A DNA stretch of 64,000 bases from Rubrivivax sp. (GTDB lineage: Bacteria; Pseudomonadota; Gammaproteobacteria; Burkholderiales; Burkholderiaceae_C): assembly GCA_020852865.1 (NCBI GenBank), contig JADYZZ010000068.1, forward strand, positions 1 to 64,000, in the 5' to 3' direction. Position numbers and translations under genes: made by a program. This document shows positions 9,302-20,250 of the stretch, piece after piece. How positions within the stretch are numbered: position 1 is the stretch's first letter; the number at the start of each line of letters is the position of its first letter. The notes under the pieces are model-generated. The model did no database searches, was not told the origin of the DNA, and worked only from the letters and a program-made list of their open reading frames with translations.

Positions 9302-9528
9302 CCGGCCGCGCGAGGGTGCGCCCGGGGTCCGAACGGTCGACGGCGGCAGCGGTGTTAGAGTCGCCCGGCGAAGACGATCCGGTCCTTCCCGTCCCCTTGC
9401 TGGCTCGCGACGACGCAGTCGACAGCAAGGCGGGCCGCTAGTCCGCCAACCGGTGCAGCCGGGGCCGCGGAAGGTTGTGCCAACCCATCGGAGCTGCGCG
9501 GAAACCGCGGGCGAAAGGTGAGCGCGAG

Positions 9529-12390
9529 ATGTCGATGCAGCAGTACAGGTCCAGTTCGTACCTTTTCGGGGGCAACGCGCCCTACGTCGAGGACTTGTAC
9601 GAGTCCTATCTCGCCAACCCCGGCAGCGTGCCCGAGAGCTGGCGCGCCTATTTCGACCGGCTGCAGAACGTACCTGCCGTCGACGGCAGCGAGACGCGCG
9701 ACGTCGCGCATGCGCCGGTGGTCGAGAGCTTCGCCGCGCGCGCCAGGGCCAACGCCTTCGCGCTCAGGGCGAGCGGAGCCGACCTGGCGGTGGCGCGCAA
9801 GCAGGTCCACGTGCAGAGCCTCGTGGCCGCCTACCGCGTGCTCGGCAGCCGCTGGGCCGACCTCGATCCGCTGAAGCGCCAGGAGCGTGCGCGCATCCCC
9901 GAACTCGAGCCGGCCTTCTACGACCTGAGCGAGTCCGACCTGGACATCGAGTTCTCGGCCGCCAACACCTATTTCGGCCAGGCCGAACAGATGACGCTGC
10001 GCGACATCCTGCAGGCACTGCGCGACACCTACTGCGGCTCGATCGGCGCCGAGTTCATGCACGGCACCGAGCCGGGCGAGAAGCGCTGGTGGCAGGAGCG
10101 GCTCGAGTCGGTGCGCAGCAAGCCCGCCTTTGCGCCCGAGCACAAGCTGAAGATCCTCGATCGCCTCACCGCCGCCGAGGGACTGGAGCGCTACCTGCAC
10201 ACCAAGTACGTCGGCCAGAAGCGCTTCTCGCTCGAAGGCGGCGAGAGCTTCATCGCCAGCATGGACGAGGTGGTGCAGCGCGCCGGCACGCTGGGCGTGC
10301 AGGAGATCGTGATCGGCATGGCGCACCGCGGGCGCCTGAACGTGCTCGTCAACACCCTGGGCAAGCTGCCCAAGGACCTGTTCGCCGAGTTCGACCACAC
10401 CGCGCCCGAGGCGCTGCCCTCGGGCGACGTGAAGTACCACCAGGGCTTTTCCAGCGACGTCGGCACGTCCGGCGGGCCGGTGCACCTGAGCCTGGCGTTC
10501 AACCCGAGCCACCTCGAGATCGTCAACCCGGTGGTGGAAGGCAGCGTCAAGGCGCGCATGGAGCGTCGCGGCGACCGCAGCGGCGCACAGGTGCTGCCGG
10601 TGCTCGTGCACGGCGACGCCGCCTTTGCCGGCCAGGGCGTGGTGATGGAGACGTTGGCGCTGGCGCAGACGCGCGGCTACTACACGGGCGGCACGCTGCA
10701 CCTGGTGGTGAACAACCAGATCGGCTTCACCACGAGCGACCCGCGCGACAGCCGCTCGACGCTGTACTGCAGCGACGTCGTCAAGATGATCGAGGCGCCC
10801 GTGCTGCACGTCAACGGCGACGACCCCGAGGCGGTGGTGTTCGCCACCGGCCTCGCGATGGACTACCGGGCCCGCTTCAAGAAGGACGTGGTGGTCGACA
10901 TCGTGTGCTTCCGCAAGCTCGGCCACAACGAGCAGGACACGCCGGCGCTGACGCAGCCGCTGATGTACAAGAAGATCGCCCAGCACCCGGGCACGCGCAA
11001 GCTCTACGGCGACCGGCTCGTGGCGCAGGGCGTGCTGGCCGCCGACGCGCCCGACCGCATGGTCAAGGAGTTCCGCGCGGCGCTCGACACGGGCAAGCAC
11101 ACGGTCGACCCGGTGCTCACCAGTTTCAAGAGTCGCTACGCGGTCGACTGGACGCCCTTTCTCGGCAAGAAGTGGACCGACGCGGCCGACACCGGGCTGC
11201 CGCTGGCCGAGCTCAGGCGCCTGGCCGAGCGCATCACCACGGTGCCGTCGAAGTTCAAGCTGCATGCGCTGGTGGAGAAGGTCATCGCCGACCGCGCCGC
11301 CATGGGCCGCGGCGAGATCAACGTCGACTGGGGCATGGGCGAGACCCTTGCGTATGCCTCGCTGGTGGCCAGCGGCTACGCGGTGCGGCTGTCGGGCGAG
11401 GACAGCGGCCGCGGCACCTTCGTGCACCGGCACGCCGTGCTGCACGACCAGAACCGCGAGCGCTGGGACGCCGGCACCTACATCCCGCTGCAGCATGTGG
11501 CCGACGGCCAGGCGCCGTTCGTCGTGATCGACTCGATCCTGTCCGAGGAGGCCGTGCTCGGCTTCGAGTACGGCTACGCCAGCGCCGAGCCCAACACGCT
11601 CGTGATCTGGGAGGCGCAGTTCGGCGACTTCGCCAACACCGCGCAGGTGGTGATCGACCAGTTCATCGCCTCGGGCGAGGTCAAGTGGGGCCGCGTCAAC
11701 GGTCTGACGCTGATGCTGCCGCACGGCTACGAGGGACAGGGCCCCGAGCACAGTTCGGCGCGGCTCGAGCGCTTCATGCAGCTGGCGGCCGACAACAACA
11801 TGCAGATCTGCCAGCCCACCAGTTCGAGCCAGATCTTCCATCTGCTGCGCCGCCAGATGGTGCGCCAGTTCCGCAAGCCGCTCGTCATCCTCACGCCCAA
11901 GAGCCTGCTGCGCGCCAAGGACGCCGGCTCGCCGCTGGCCGAGTTCACCAAGGGCGAGTTCCGCACCGTGATCGGCCCGGGCAAGCCCGAGATCGAGGCC
12001 GACAAGGTGCGCCGCGTGATCTGCTGCTCGGGCAAGGTGGCCTACGACCTGATGCACAGGCGCGCCGAGGGCAAGGCGAACGAGGTGGCGATCCTGCGCG
12101 TCGAGCAGCTCTATCCGTTCCCGCACAAGGCCTTCGCCGCCGAGATCAGGCGCTTTGCCAACGCCACCGAAGTGGTGTGGTGCCAGGACGAGCCGCAGAA
12201 CCAGGGGGCGTGGTTCTTCATCCAGCACCAGATCCACGAGAACCTGCAGCCCGGCCAGAAGCTCGGCTATGCCGGAAGGGCGGCATCGGCATCCCCTGCG
12301 GTGGGCTATTCGCACCTGCACCAGGAGCAGCAGAAGGCGCTGCTCGAGCAGGCCTTCGGCAAGCTCAAGGGCTACGTGCTGAGCAAGTAA
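9529..12390 (+). CDS. sucA: 2-oxoglutarate dehydrogenase E1 component
   Basis: 953 residues, comparable to E. coli SucA (933). It is the thiamine-diphosphate enzyme that decarboxylates 2-oxoglutarate and transfers the succinyl group to the lipoyl arm of SucB in the TCA cycle. Hallmarks are the N-terminal peripheral-subunit-binding-like segment YVEDLYESYL, the active-site stretch IGMAHRGRLNVLVN, the ThDP/Mg site HGDAAFAGQGVV followed by VNNQIGFTT, KLGHNEQDTPALTQP, and the C-terminal transketolase-like domain ending EVVWCQDEPQNQGAW. The ATG at 9529 (AAAGGTG upstream) is preferred over upstream in-frame codons because it gives the usual MSMQQY-type start. sucB begins 21 bases after the stop. Confidence 0.97.
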   Translation: MSMQQYRSSSYLFGGNAPYVEDLYESYLANPGSVPESWRAYFDRLQNVPAVDGSETRDVAHAPVVESFAARARANAFALRASGADLAVARKQVHVQSLVAAYRVLGSRWADLDPLKRQERARIPELEPAFYDLSESDLDIEFSAANTYFGQAEQMTLRDILQALRDTYCGSIGAEFMHGTEPGEKRWWQERLESVRSKPAFAPEHKLKILDRLTAAEGLERYLHTKYVGQKRFSLEGGESFIASMDEVVQRAGTLGVQEIVIGMAHRGRLNVLVNTLGKLPKDLFAEFDHTAPEALPSGDVKYHQGFSSDVGTSGGPVHLSLAFNPSHLEIVNPVVEGSVKARMERRGDRSGAQVLPVLVHGDAAFAGQGVVMETLALAQTRGYYTGGTLHLVVNNQIGFTTSDPRDSRSTLYCSDVVKMIEAPVLHVNGDDPEAVVFATGLAMDYRARFKKDVVVDIVCFRKLGHNEQDTPALTQPLMYKKIAQHPGTRKLYGDRLVAQGVLAADAPDRMVKEFRAALDTGKHTVDPVLTSFKSRYAVDWTPFLGKKWTDAADTGLPLAELRRLAERITTVPSKFKLHALVEKVIADRAAMGRGEINVDWGMGETLAYASLVASGYAVRLSGEDSGRGTFVHRHAVLHDQNRERWDAGTYIPLQHVADGQAPFVVIDSILSEEAVLGFEYGYASAEPNTLVIWEAQFGDFANTAQVVIDQFIASGEVKWGRVNGLTLMLPHGYEGQGPEHSSARLERFMQLAADNNMQICQPTSSSQIFHLLRRQMVRQFRKPLVILTPKSLLRAKDAGSPLAEFTKGEFRTVIGPGKPEIEADKVRRVICCSGKVAYDLMHRRAEGKANEVAILRVEQLYPFPHKAFAAEIRRFANATEVVWCQDEPQNQGAWFFIQHQIHENLQPGQKLGYAGRAASASPAVGYSHLHQEQQKALLEQAFGKLKGYVLSK

Positions 12391-12411
12391 CGCGACGGGA
12401 GAACGAGCGAA

Positions 12412-13704
<1,293 letters not shown>

Positions 13705-13720
13705 TACGCCGAGGCGCACG

Positions 13721-15163
13721 ATGAGCAAGACATTCGACGTCGTCGTGATCGGCGGCGGTCCCGGCGGCTACATCGCGGCGATCCGCGCCGCACAGTTGGG
13801 CCTGGAGGTCGCGTGCATCGACGCGTGGCGCAACGCCCAGGGCGGCCCGGCGCTGGGCGGCACCTGCACGAACGTGGGCTGCATCCCGAGCAAGGCCTTG
13901 CTGCAGAGCTCCGAGCACTACGAGCACGCGGCCAAGGGCCTGGCCGCGCACGGCATCACGACCCAGGGCCTGGCGATCGACGTGGCGAAGATGATCGCGC
14001 GCAAGGACGCGATCGTGAAGCAGACCAACGACGGCATCCAGTACCTGTTCAAGAAGAACAAGGTCGCCTTCTTCCACGGGCGCGGCTCGTTCGTGCGCGC
14101 CGCCGCGGGCGGCGGCTGGGAGATAGCGGTCTCGGCGCCGGCCCAAGAGACGCTGATCGGCAAGCAGGTCATCGTCGCCACCGGCTCGCGCCCGCGCCCG
14201 CTCGCCGGCGTGCCGTTCGACGAGGAGCGCGTGCTCAGCAACGAGGGCGCGCTCGCGATCGGAGGCGCGTCGGGCCAGGTGCCGGCGCGCCTGGGTGTCA
14301 TCGGCAGCGGCGTCGTCGGGCTCGAGCTGGGCTCGGTGTGGCGGCGCCTGGGTGCCCAGGTGACGGTGCTCGAGGCGCTGCCGGTCTTCCTCGGCGCGGC
14401 CGACCAGCAGATCGCCAAGGAGGCGTTCAAGGCGTTCACGAAGCAGCGGCTGGCGATCGAGCTCGGCGTCAAGGTCGAGGGGGTCGAGACCGGTGCGGCC
14501 GGCGTCGCCGTGCGCTACACCGGCGCCAGGGGCGAGGTACGCCTGCTCGAGGTCGACAAGCTCGTCGTCTGCGTCGGCCGCGTGCCCAACACCGAGGGCC
14601 TGGCGCCCGAGGCGGTGGGCCTGGCGCTGGACGAGCGCGGCTGCATCGCGGTGGACGAAGCGTGCCGCACCAACCTGGCCGGCGTGTGGGCCGTCGGCGA
14701 CGTCGTGCGCGGCCCGATGCTCGCGCACAAGGCCGAGGAGGAGGGCGTCGCCGTGGCCGAGCGCATCGCCGGCCAGCACGGCCATGTCGACTTCGACCTC
14801 GTGCCCTGGGTGATCTACACGCACCCCGAGATCGCCTGGGTCGGCCGCACCGAGCAGCAGCTCCAGGCGAGCGGGCGCGCCTACCGCAGCGGAACCTTCG
14901 CGTTCGCGGCGAACGGCCGCGCACGCGCCATGGGCGCCGGCACCGGCATGGTCAAGTTCCTGGCCGACGCGGCCAGCGACGAGATCCTCGGCGTGCACAT
15001 CGTCGGCCCGCTGGCCAGCGAGCTCGTCGCCGAGGCGGCCGTGGCCATGGCGTTCAAGGCCAGCAGCGAGGACATCGCACGCATCTGCCATGCCCACCCG
15101 ACCCTGGGCGAGGCCATGAAGGAGGCCGCGCTCGCGGTCGACAAGCGCACGCTCAACGCCTGA
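13721..15163 (+). CDS. lpdA: Dihydrolipoamide dehydrogenase (E3)
   Basis: 480 residues. FAD-dependent E3 enzyme that reoxidises the dihydrolipoyl arm of SucB and reduces NAD+. The N-terminal Rossmann motif [14 protein letters not shown] binds FAD. The redox disulphide is Cys49/Cys54 in [14 protein letters not shown] second Rossmann motif ([13 protein letters not shown]) binds NAD, and the His459/Glu464 pair in AHPTLGEA completes the active site across the dimer. It is the third gene of the sucA-sucB-lpdA operon, so this copy serves the 2-oxoglutarate complex. In many Burkholderiales the next gene is zapE; here 8.4 kb of other genes intervene. Confidence 0.96.
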   Translation: MSKTFDVVVIGGGPGGYIAAIRAAQLGLEVACIDAWRNAQGGPALGGTCTNVGCIPSKALLQSSEHYEHAAKGLAAHGITTQGLAIDVAKMIARKDAIVKQTNDGIQYLFKKNKVAFFHGRGSFVRAAAGGGWEIAVSAPAQETLIGKQVIVATGSRPRPLAGVPFDEERVLSNEGALAIGGASGQVPARLGVIGSGVVGLELGSVWRRLGAQVTVLEALPVFLGAADQQIAKEAFKAFTKQRLAIELGVKVEGVETGAAGVAVRYTGARGEVRLLEVDKLVVCVGRVPNTEGLAPEAVGLALDERGCIAVDEACRTNLAGVWAVGDVVRGPMLAHKAEEEGVAVAERIAGQHGHVDFDLVPWVIYTHPEIAWVGRTEQQLQASGRAYRSGTFAFAANGRARAMGAGTGMVKFLADAASDEILGVHIVGPLASELVAEAAVAMAFKASSEDIARICHAHPTLGEAMKEAALAVDKRTLNA

Positions 15164-15366
15164 CGCCCAGGGCGCTGCGGTGCAGCAGGGTCCACTGGGT
15201 GGCGATGCGGGCGACCTACGGGAAAACCACGCCCGCGAACCGGGGGGAGCGCAGGCTGACAGGCTGTTGCGCGCGCGCCAACGTTTCCGGCACGGTGCGG
15301 CGGCGTGGCGCGGGCAGTCCCGACGCACGAACTGCCGCAGTTCAACACGCAATCGGGACCCGGCAC

Positions 15367-15957
15367 ATGCACACTCGCATCTCAGGACGAATCGGCCGCA
15401 CCATGGCGGCGCTGGCGCTCGTCGGCGCCACCGGACTGGCGGGCGCGGCCCCCGCGAACCTGGTCACGAACGGCGGTTTCGAGACCGGTGACCTCAGCGG
15501 CTGGAGCCTGTTCGGCACCGACTTGACGTTCGTGGGCGTCGACACCCAGAGCCCGCAGGCCGGCAGCTATGCCGCGTACTTCGGGGCGCTGGATCCGGTC
15601 GGAATCAGCCAGACCCTGGTCACCGTCCCCGGCCTCACGTACATCGTCGAGTTCTGGCTCAAGAGCGAGGCCGACGTCCTCGGCGCTGCCGCCCCCAACA
15701 GCTTCGCCTTCAGCTGGGACGGCATCGACAGGGAGACCGTGGCCAACGCGCCAGCGGCCGATTACGCGCTGCATTCGTTCGCACTGGTGGCGAGCGGCGC
15801 GGCGACCGAGCTCAAGTTCACGTTCACCAACGAGCCGGCGTTCTGGGACTTCGACAACGTCTCGGTCACCGTACCCGAGCCCTCGATGCTGTCCATGACG
15901 CTGCTCAGCCTCGGCATCCTGACGGGCGTGCGCGGCGTACGCCGGCGCCGCGACTGA
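15367..15957 (+). CDS. PEP-CTERM domain exported protein
   Basis: 196 residues. The N-terminal signal peptide ([17 protein letters not shown], cleavage near residue 28) is followed by a jelly-roll type domain beginning [16 protein letters not shown], like DUF642 or carbohydrate-binding modules. The C-terminus is a textbook PEP-CTERM sorting signal: VPEPS, then a hydrophobic helix ([12 protein letters not shown]), then an Arg-rich tail RGVRRRRD. Such proteins are cleaved and released by an exosortase and are linked to exopolysaccharide and biofilm matrix. No exosortase gene is in the window. The gene follows lpdA after a 203-base gap in which I see nothing certain, and precedes the S8 protease gene. 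The ligand is unknown. Confidence 0.88.
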   Translation: MHTRISGRIGRTMAALALVGATGLAGAAPANLVTNGGFETGDLSGWSLFGTDLTFVGVDTQSPQAGSYAAYFGALDPVGISQTLVTVPGLTYIVEFWLKSEADVLGAAAPNSFAFSWDGIDRETVANAPAADYALHSFALVASGAATELKFTFTNEPAFWDFDNVSVTVPEPSMLSMTLLSLGILTGVRGVRRRRD

Positions 15958-16105
15958 GATCGATGGCCGCACGCGCGGCCGCGTGGCCGCTGCGGCGCTT
16001 GGCGACGAAGTCCGTTGCCGGCGCTGCGGCAGCCGCACCACCGATCCGCGTACCCCACAACGACAGCAACGACGTGGCCGCTTGCAGCCACCCGAGGAGA
16101 TGAAG

Positions 16106-19100
16106 ATGCCGACCCGCTCGATGCACATGCCGGATGTGCTGGCGATCGCCGCACTGGGCGCAGCCGCCGCTCTGTCGCCGGCGGCGGCCCAGGAGTTCGA
16201 GGCCGTGCAGGGCAACACCAGCGTCACGGATTTCGTGTCGCGCCAGATGGGCACCAGGCCGGCGACCGTCATCGTCCTGCTGTCCGGTGACCCGGTCGCC
16301 GTGGTGCAGCGCGATCTCGGCCGACGCCTGAACCCTTCCGAGCGCAACGCGATCATCGCGTCGCGTCTGGCCGAGCAGCGTGCAATGCACTGGGCCATCG
16401 GTCAGCTGGGCGGCAAGGTGCTCGCGCAGCTGCAAAGCGCGCTCAACGGCATCAAGGTCTCCATTCCCGAAGGCAGACTGGCCGCGCTGCGCAAGCTGCC
16501 GGGCGTGGTGGACGTCAAGCGCGTGGGGAATTTACGAGCGCGTCAACGTCAACGCGGTGCCGATGATGGGTGCGCCGGTCGCGTGGCAGTCGCTCGGCCG
16601 GTTCCGCGGTCAGGGCATGAAGGTCGCGATCCTGGACACCGGCATCGACTACACGCATGCCAACTTCGGTGGCCCCGGGACGGTCGCCGCGTACAACGCC
16701 GCCTTCGCGGCGAACACCGTCGCGGCGAACCCGGCCTGGTTCGGGCCCGGGGCGCCCAAGGTCAAGGGCGGAACCGATCTGGTCGGTGATGCGTACACGG
16801 GCAGGAATGCCCCGCAGCCGGACCCGAACCCGCTGGACTGCCCGTACACCGCCGGGACGTCCGGCCACGGCAGCCATGTCGCCGGCACGGCGGCCGGCTT
16901 CGGCGTGAAGGCCGACGGCACGACCTACGTCGGCCCGTACACGGCCGCGGCCTACACGCCCGGTGCGTTCAGCATCGGCCCCGGCGTCGCGCCGCAGGCC
17001 GACCTGTACGCCGTGCGCGTGTTCGGCTGCGACGGCTCGACCAATGTCGTATCCGAGGCGATCGACTGGGCGGTGGCGCACGGCATGGACGTGATCAGCA
17101 TGTCGCTCGGGGCGAACTACGGCGTGGTCGGCAACGGTGACCCGGGCAGCCTCGCCGAGCAGACGGCGGTGGCGAATGCCGTGAGCGCGGGCATCCTCGT
17201 CGTCGCGGCGTCCGGCAACGCCGGGCCCACGCCCTACATCACGAGTGCACCGGCGGCCTTCGACGGCGCGATCTCGGTCGCCGCCACCGACGCGCTCGCC
17301 GGCATCCCGATGGCCAGTCTGGCGCTGTCGCGCGCCGGAGCGGGAACGATCGCGGTCCAGGTGTCCAACGGCGCGGCCTTCGCCAACGGCACGAGCTACC
17401 CGATCCATGTGCTGCGCAACGGCGACGGAACCGTCTCGCTGGGCTGCAACCCCGACGAATACGACCCGGCCAAGACCGGCGTCAGCCTGGCCGGAAAGAT
17501 GGTCGTGACGGTGCGCGGCACCTGCGCGCGCACCTTCCGCGCCGGCGCGGCACAGCATTTCGGCGCCGCGGCCGCTGCCATGATCAACAGCTCGGCCGGC
17601 TTGCCGCCTTTCGAGGGTCCGATTCCCGGCGGCGCGCCCGATCCGAATTCGGGCAACATGTACGAGCCGGTGACGATTCCGTTCTTCGGCGTCGCGCAGG
17701 CCGACGGCGCGGCGCTGGCCGGACCGAACGGCAGCGCCAACCCGGTAGGCAACGCGGTGGCCACCGGCACCGGCCTGGCTGCCAACGCAGGATTCGCGAA
17801 GATCGCGAGCTTCTCGTCGATGGGTCCGCGCATCGGCGACAGTGTGCTCAAGCCCGGCGTCACGGCGCCCGGAGTCGCAGTCGTGTCGACGGCATCGGGC
17901 ACCGGCAACGGCTTCCAGACCATGTCCGGCACCTCGATGGCCACGCCCGGCGTGGCCGGGGTCGCCGCGCTCGCCAAGCAGGCCAATCCGGTGTGGCCGG
18001 TGGCCGATCTGCGCGCCGCGATCGTGCAGACCGCGAGCCCGACGCTGATGAAGGACTACCTGCCGCGCAACGAAGGCGCCGGTCTCGTGCAGGCGCAGTC
18101 GGCGACGGCGACGCAGGCGGTGGTGCGCATACCCAACGAGAGCATCTCGTTCGGCTACGCCGACCTGTTGAACGACTACACCCAGACGCGGCAGGTGACG
18201 GTGCACAACGCCGGGCCGAAGGCCGTGCAGTTCAACATCGGCGTCATCAAGGCGAGCGGCCCGGCCGGCGTCAGCGTGGCGACGCCCCCATCGGTGATCG
18301 TCGGCGCCAACGGCGACGCCACCTTCCCGGTCACGCTCAACGTCCCGGCCGGCGCAGTCGGCGGCGGCACGGCGTTCCAGGACGTCAGCGGCGTCATCCA
18401 GCTCACGCCGTCGAACACACGCCTCAACGGCAACGTCAAGCTCTCCGTGCCGTACTACCTGGTGGCGCACAGCCGCTCGAACATGGCAGTCGCCCGGAGC
18501 GGCAATGCGCTGAACTTCACCAACGCGGGCGGCGCGATCGCCGGTGCGGCGGCCATGTACAGCCTGGGTCAGTACCAGCCGGTGCCGCAGGGGGTGACGC
18601 AGAACGACGTGCGCGCGGTGGGCACCGCGATGTCCGGAACCAACATCGTCTTCGGCGTCAACACGCACAACCGGACGTCCACGACGCTGGCATTCCAGGA
18701 GGTCGACATCTGCATCGACACCAGCGGCAACACCGACCCGTCCAAGTTCAAGCCGAACTTCGTGCTGATCGGCATCAACGCGTCGGCGTTCTCTTCGACG
18801 TTCCCGAACAACGCCTACTACACGGCGCTGTTCCCGACCGACGCCGGTTGCAACATCAACGGCGGCGGATCCACGCTGTTCTCGCTCACGCAGCCCACCG
18901 ACAACTCCTGGTTCCAGCTTGCGGTTCCGCGCGAGGGCAGCGGCGGCACCTCGGGCCTGGGCCTGAGCGCGGCGCAGCCCCGCATCATGTACCGCGCCTA
19001 CTACTTCGGCAGCGACGGCTACGGCGCGGCAATGCCCGGGACCGGCCTCTACAACGCCTTCACGCCGGCGGTGACCTTCGCCGGCGGCGGCGCGGTCGTG

Positions 19101-19235
19101 CCCAACGGCAGCGGCACGGCGACGGTGACGGTCAATGCCGCCGAGCAAGCGCTGACGCCGGCAGCCGGAGCGATGGTGATGTTCCGCGACAACCCGTCCG
19201 GAGCCAGCCAGGCCACGCTGCTGACCCTGCCTTGA
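16106..19235 (+). pseudogene. Subtilisin-like (S8) secreted protease, split by a one-base frameshift
   Basis: About 1,042 residues when the frame is repaired. ATG 16106 is preferred over ATG 16100 because GAGGAG lies 6 bases before it. A signal peptide ends near AAAQ, and an inhibitor-I9-type propeptide follows. The catalytic triad is intact: Asp in AILDTGIDY (codon 16635), His in GHGSHVAG (16866) and Ser in GTSMATPG (17934). A protease-associated insert lies between His and Ser, and Fn3-like domains follow the catalytic domain. At the GGGG run 16525-16528 the propeptide frame stops matching and the mature domain continues in the next frame; removing one G reads RVGIYERV. The break is either a real frameshift, so no active enzyme unless slippage occurs, or a sequencing error. 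The rest shows no decay, which favours error or very recent mutation. Confidence 0.82.
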
Positions 19236-19263
19236 GCCGCGCGGCCCACGGCCGCTCGGCATG

Positions 19264-19289
19264 CAAGGGGCGCCGCGAGGCGCCCCTTG
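19264..19289. terminator. 11-bp GC hairpin between convergent genes
   Basis: Perfect stem CAAGGGGCGCC/GGCGCCCCTTG with a GCGA tetraloop, 28 bases after the protease stop and before the end of the leftward gene. No T-run follows on either strand. It is probably a bidirectional terminator. Confidence 0.6.
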
Positions 19290-19323
19290 TCGCGTCCGGC
19301 CGCCGCCCGCCCGGGTGAAGGCG

Positions 19324-19746
19324 TCAGCGCGCCGCGGCTGGACCTTCGCGCAGGACGCAGCGGCCCGCCTGGCAGACGGCTCCCGGATCGGGAACGACGA
19401 CGCACAGCGAATACCCCTGCGGGCGGGCAGGCGGAGGCAGGCTGCCGCTGCCCGCCCGCGCGAGCAGTTCATGCAGCCTGGCTTCGTCCGTCGCCTTGGT
19501 CGACCAGGGCAGCCAGCGCTCGGGGCCGCCGCAAGCCTTGTGCCCGATCGGCAGCGTGCGGCACTGGCCGTCGTGGTCGCACGGCGCGTCGCCGATCAGG
19601 CGCTCGATCGCCGCCTGCGCGGGGTCGGCTGCGGTCGGCGCGGCGCAGGCGGCCGCGCACAGTGCCGACGCGCAGACCGCGGCGCTGCCAAGCAGCCTGC
19701 CGCTTGCGCGGCGTATCGCGCCGTACCGGCCGAGCGTCGCGTCCAT
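19324..19746 (-). CDS. Small exported Cys-containing protein of unknown function
   Basis: 140 residues from ATG 19746. An N-terminal signal sequence (about residues 10-36, SGRLLGSAAVCASALCAAACA) may be a lipoprotein signal, but AAAC is a weak lipobox. The mature part has five cysteines in a pattern such as CDHDGQCRTLPIGHKACGG, SLCVVV and CQAGRCV, suggesting disulphides in the periplasm. I cannot name the family. A GATAAT hexamer on the minus strand at 19761-19756 would place transcription start almost at the ATG, so the mRNA may be nearly leaderless. Longer in-frame starts exist to 19815. The gene is separated from the cytochrome operon by 75 bases. Confidence 0.65.
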   Translation of the reverse strand: MDATLGRYGAIRRASGRLLGSAAVCASALCAAACAAPTAADPAQAAIERLIGDAPCDHDGQCRTLPIGHKACGGPERWLPWSTKATDEARLHELLARAGSGSLPPPARPQGYSLCVVVPDPGAVCQAGRCVLREGPAAAR

Positions 19747-19821
19747 GACGCCAGGATTATCGGTCGACCGCGGTCGCGCGCTGCGGGACAGCGCCGCCAT
19801 GGCCGGGCCGTCCAACGCCGC

Positions 19822-20250
19822 TCAGAAACCCAGCGACTCGACGATTGCCAGGAGGTCGGCGAAGCTGGCGGCCCTGAGCTTGGCGGCCAGCGCGGGCTTG
19901 TCGAGGCCCTCGCAGTCGAAGTCGGTCAGTTCGACCTCGAGCGGAAGCTCGCGGATCTCGAGCGGCGACATGAAGCCGATGTCGCACAGGCGCGCGAGGC
20001 AGTGCCGTTCGGCGTCGCTCAGTGCGACGCCGTGGCGGCGCATCAGCTCGAGGTAGCGCTCGGCCGTGCGGTTGAGCTTGCCGCTGATTTCGAGCGTGTT
20101 GCGCTGCCCTTCGGTGAGCCGGGCCAGCGGCGGCCCGAAGAACACCGGCGTCTTGCCGACGTTGCGCGTCTGCTCCTCGCGCGTGAGCGCCGGGGCGACC
20201 CAGGTCGGGTCGCCGCGCACCGGCTTGGGCGGGTCGGGCGTGTCGGACAT
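19822..20250 (-). CDS. Unrecognised 142-residue protein, last gene of the cytochrome/NrfD operon
   Basis: 142 residues, no signal peptide and no membrane helix, so probably cytoplasmic. The start overlaps the cytochrome gene stop as TGATG, implying translational coupling. The N-terminus is Pro-rich (DTPDPPKPVRGDPTW), the middle is helical (LNRTAERYLELMRRHG) with Cys in ERHCLARLCDIGF, and the C-terminus reads LTDFDCEGLDKPALAAKLR. Three cysteines could bind a metal, but the spacing matches no motif I know. I do not recognise the family. Its position as the last coupled gene suggests an accessory or maturation role for the electron-transfer complex; that is inference only. Confidence 0.75.
   Translation of the reverse strand: MSDTPDPPKPVRGDPTWVAPALTREEQTRNVGKTPVFFGPPLARLTEGQRNTLEISGKLNRTAERYLELMRRHGVALSDAERHCLARLCDIGFMSPLEIRELPLEVELTDFDCEGLDKPALAAKLRAASFADLLAIVESLGF

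Noticed and set aside
17841-19320. Second copy of protease domains in another frame
   Set aside because: Only a shadow frame; the true frame (16380 series) stays open with conserved S8 and Fn3 sequence to 19235.
15367-19746. Toxin-antitoxin, phage-defence or secretion island
   Set aside because: The PEP-CTERM protein, S8 protease and small exported protein match none of the defence or toxin families I know, and there are no integrase, transposase or attachment repeats.
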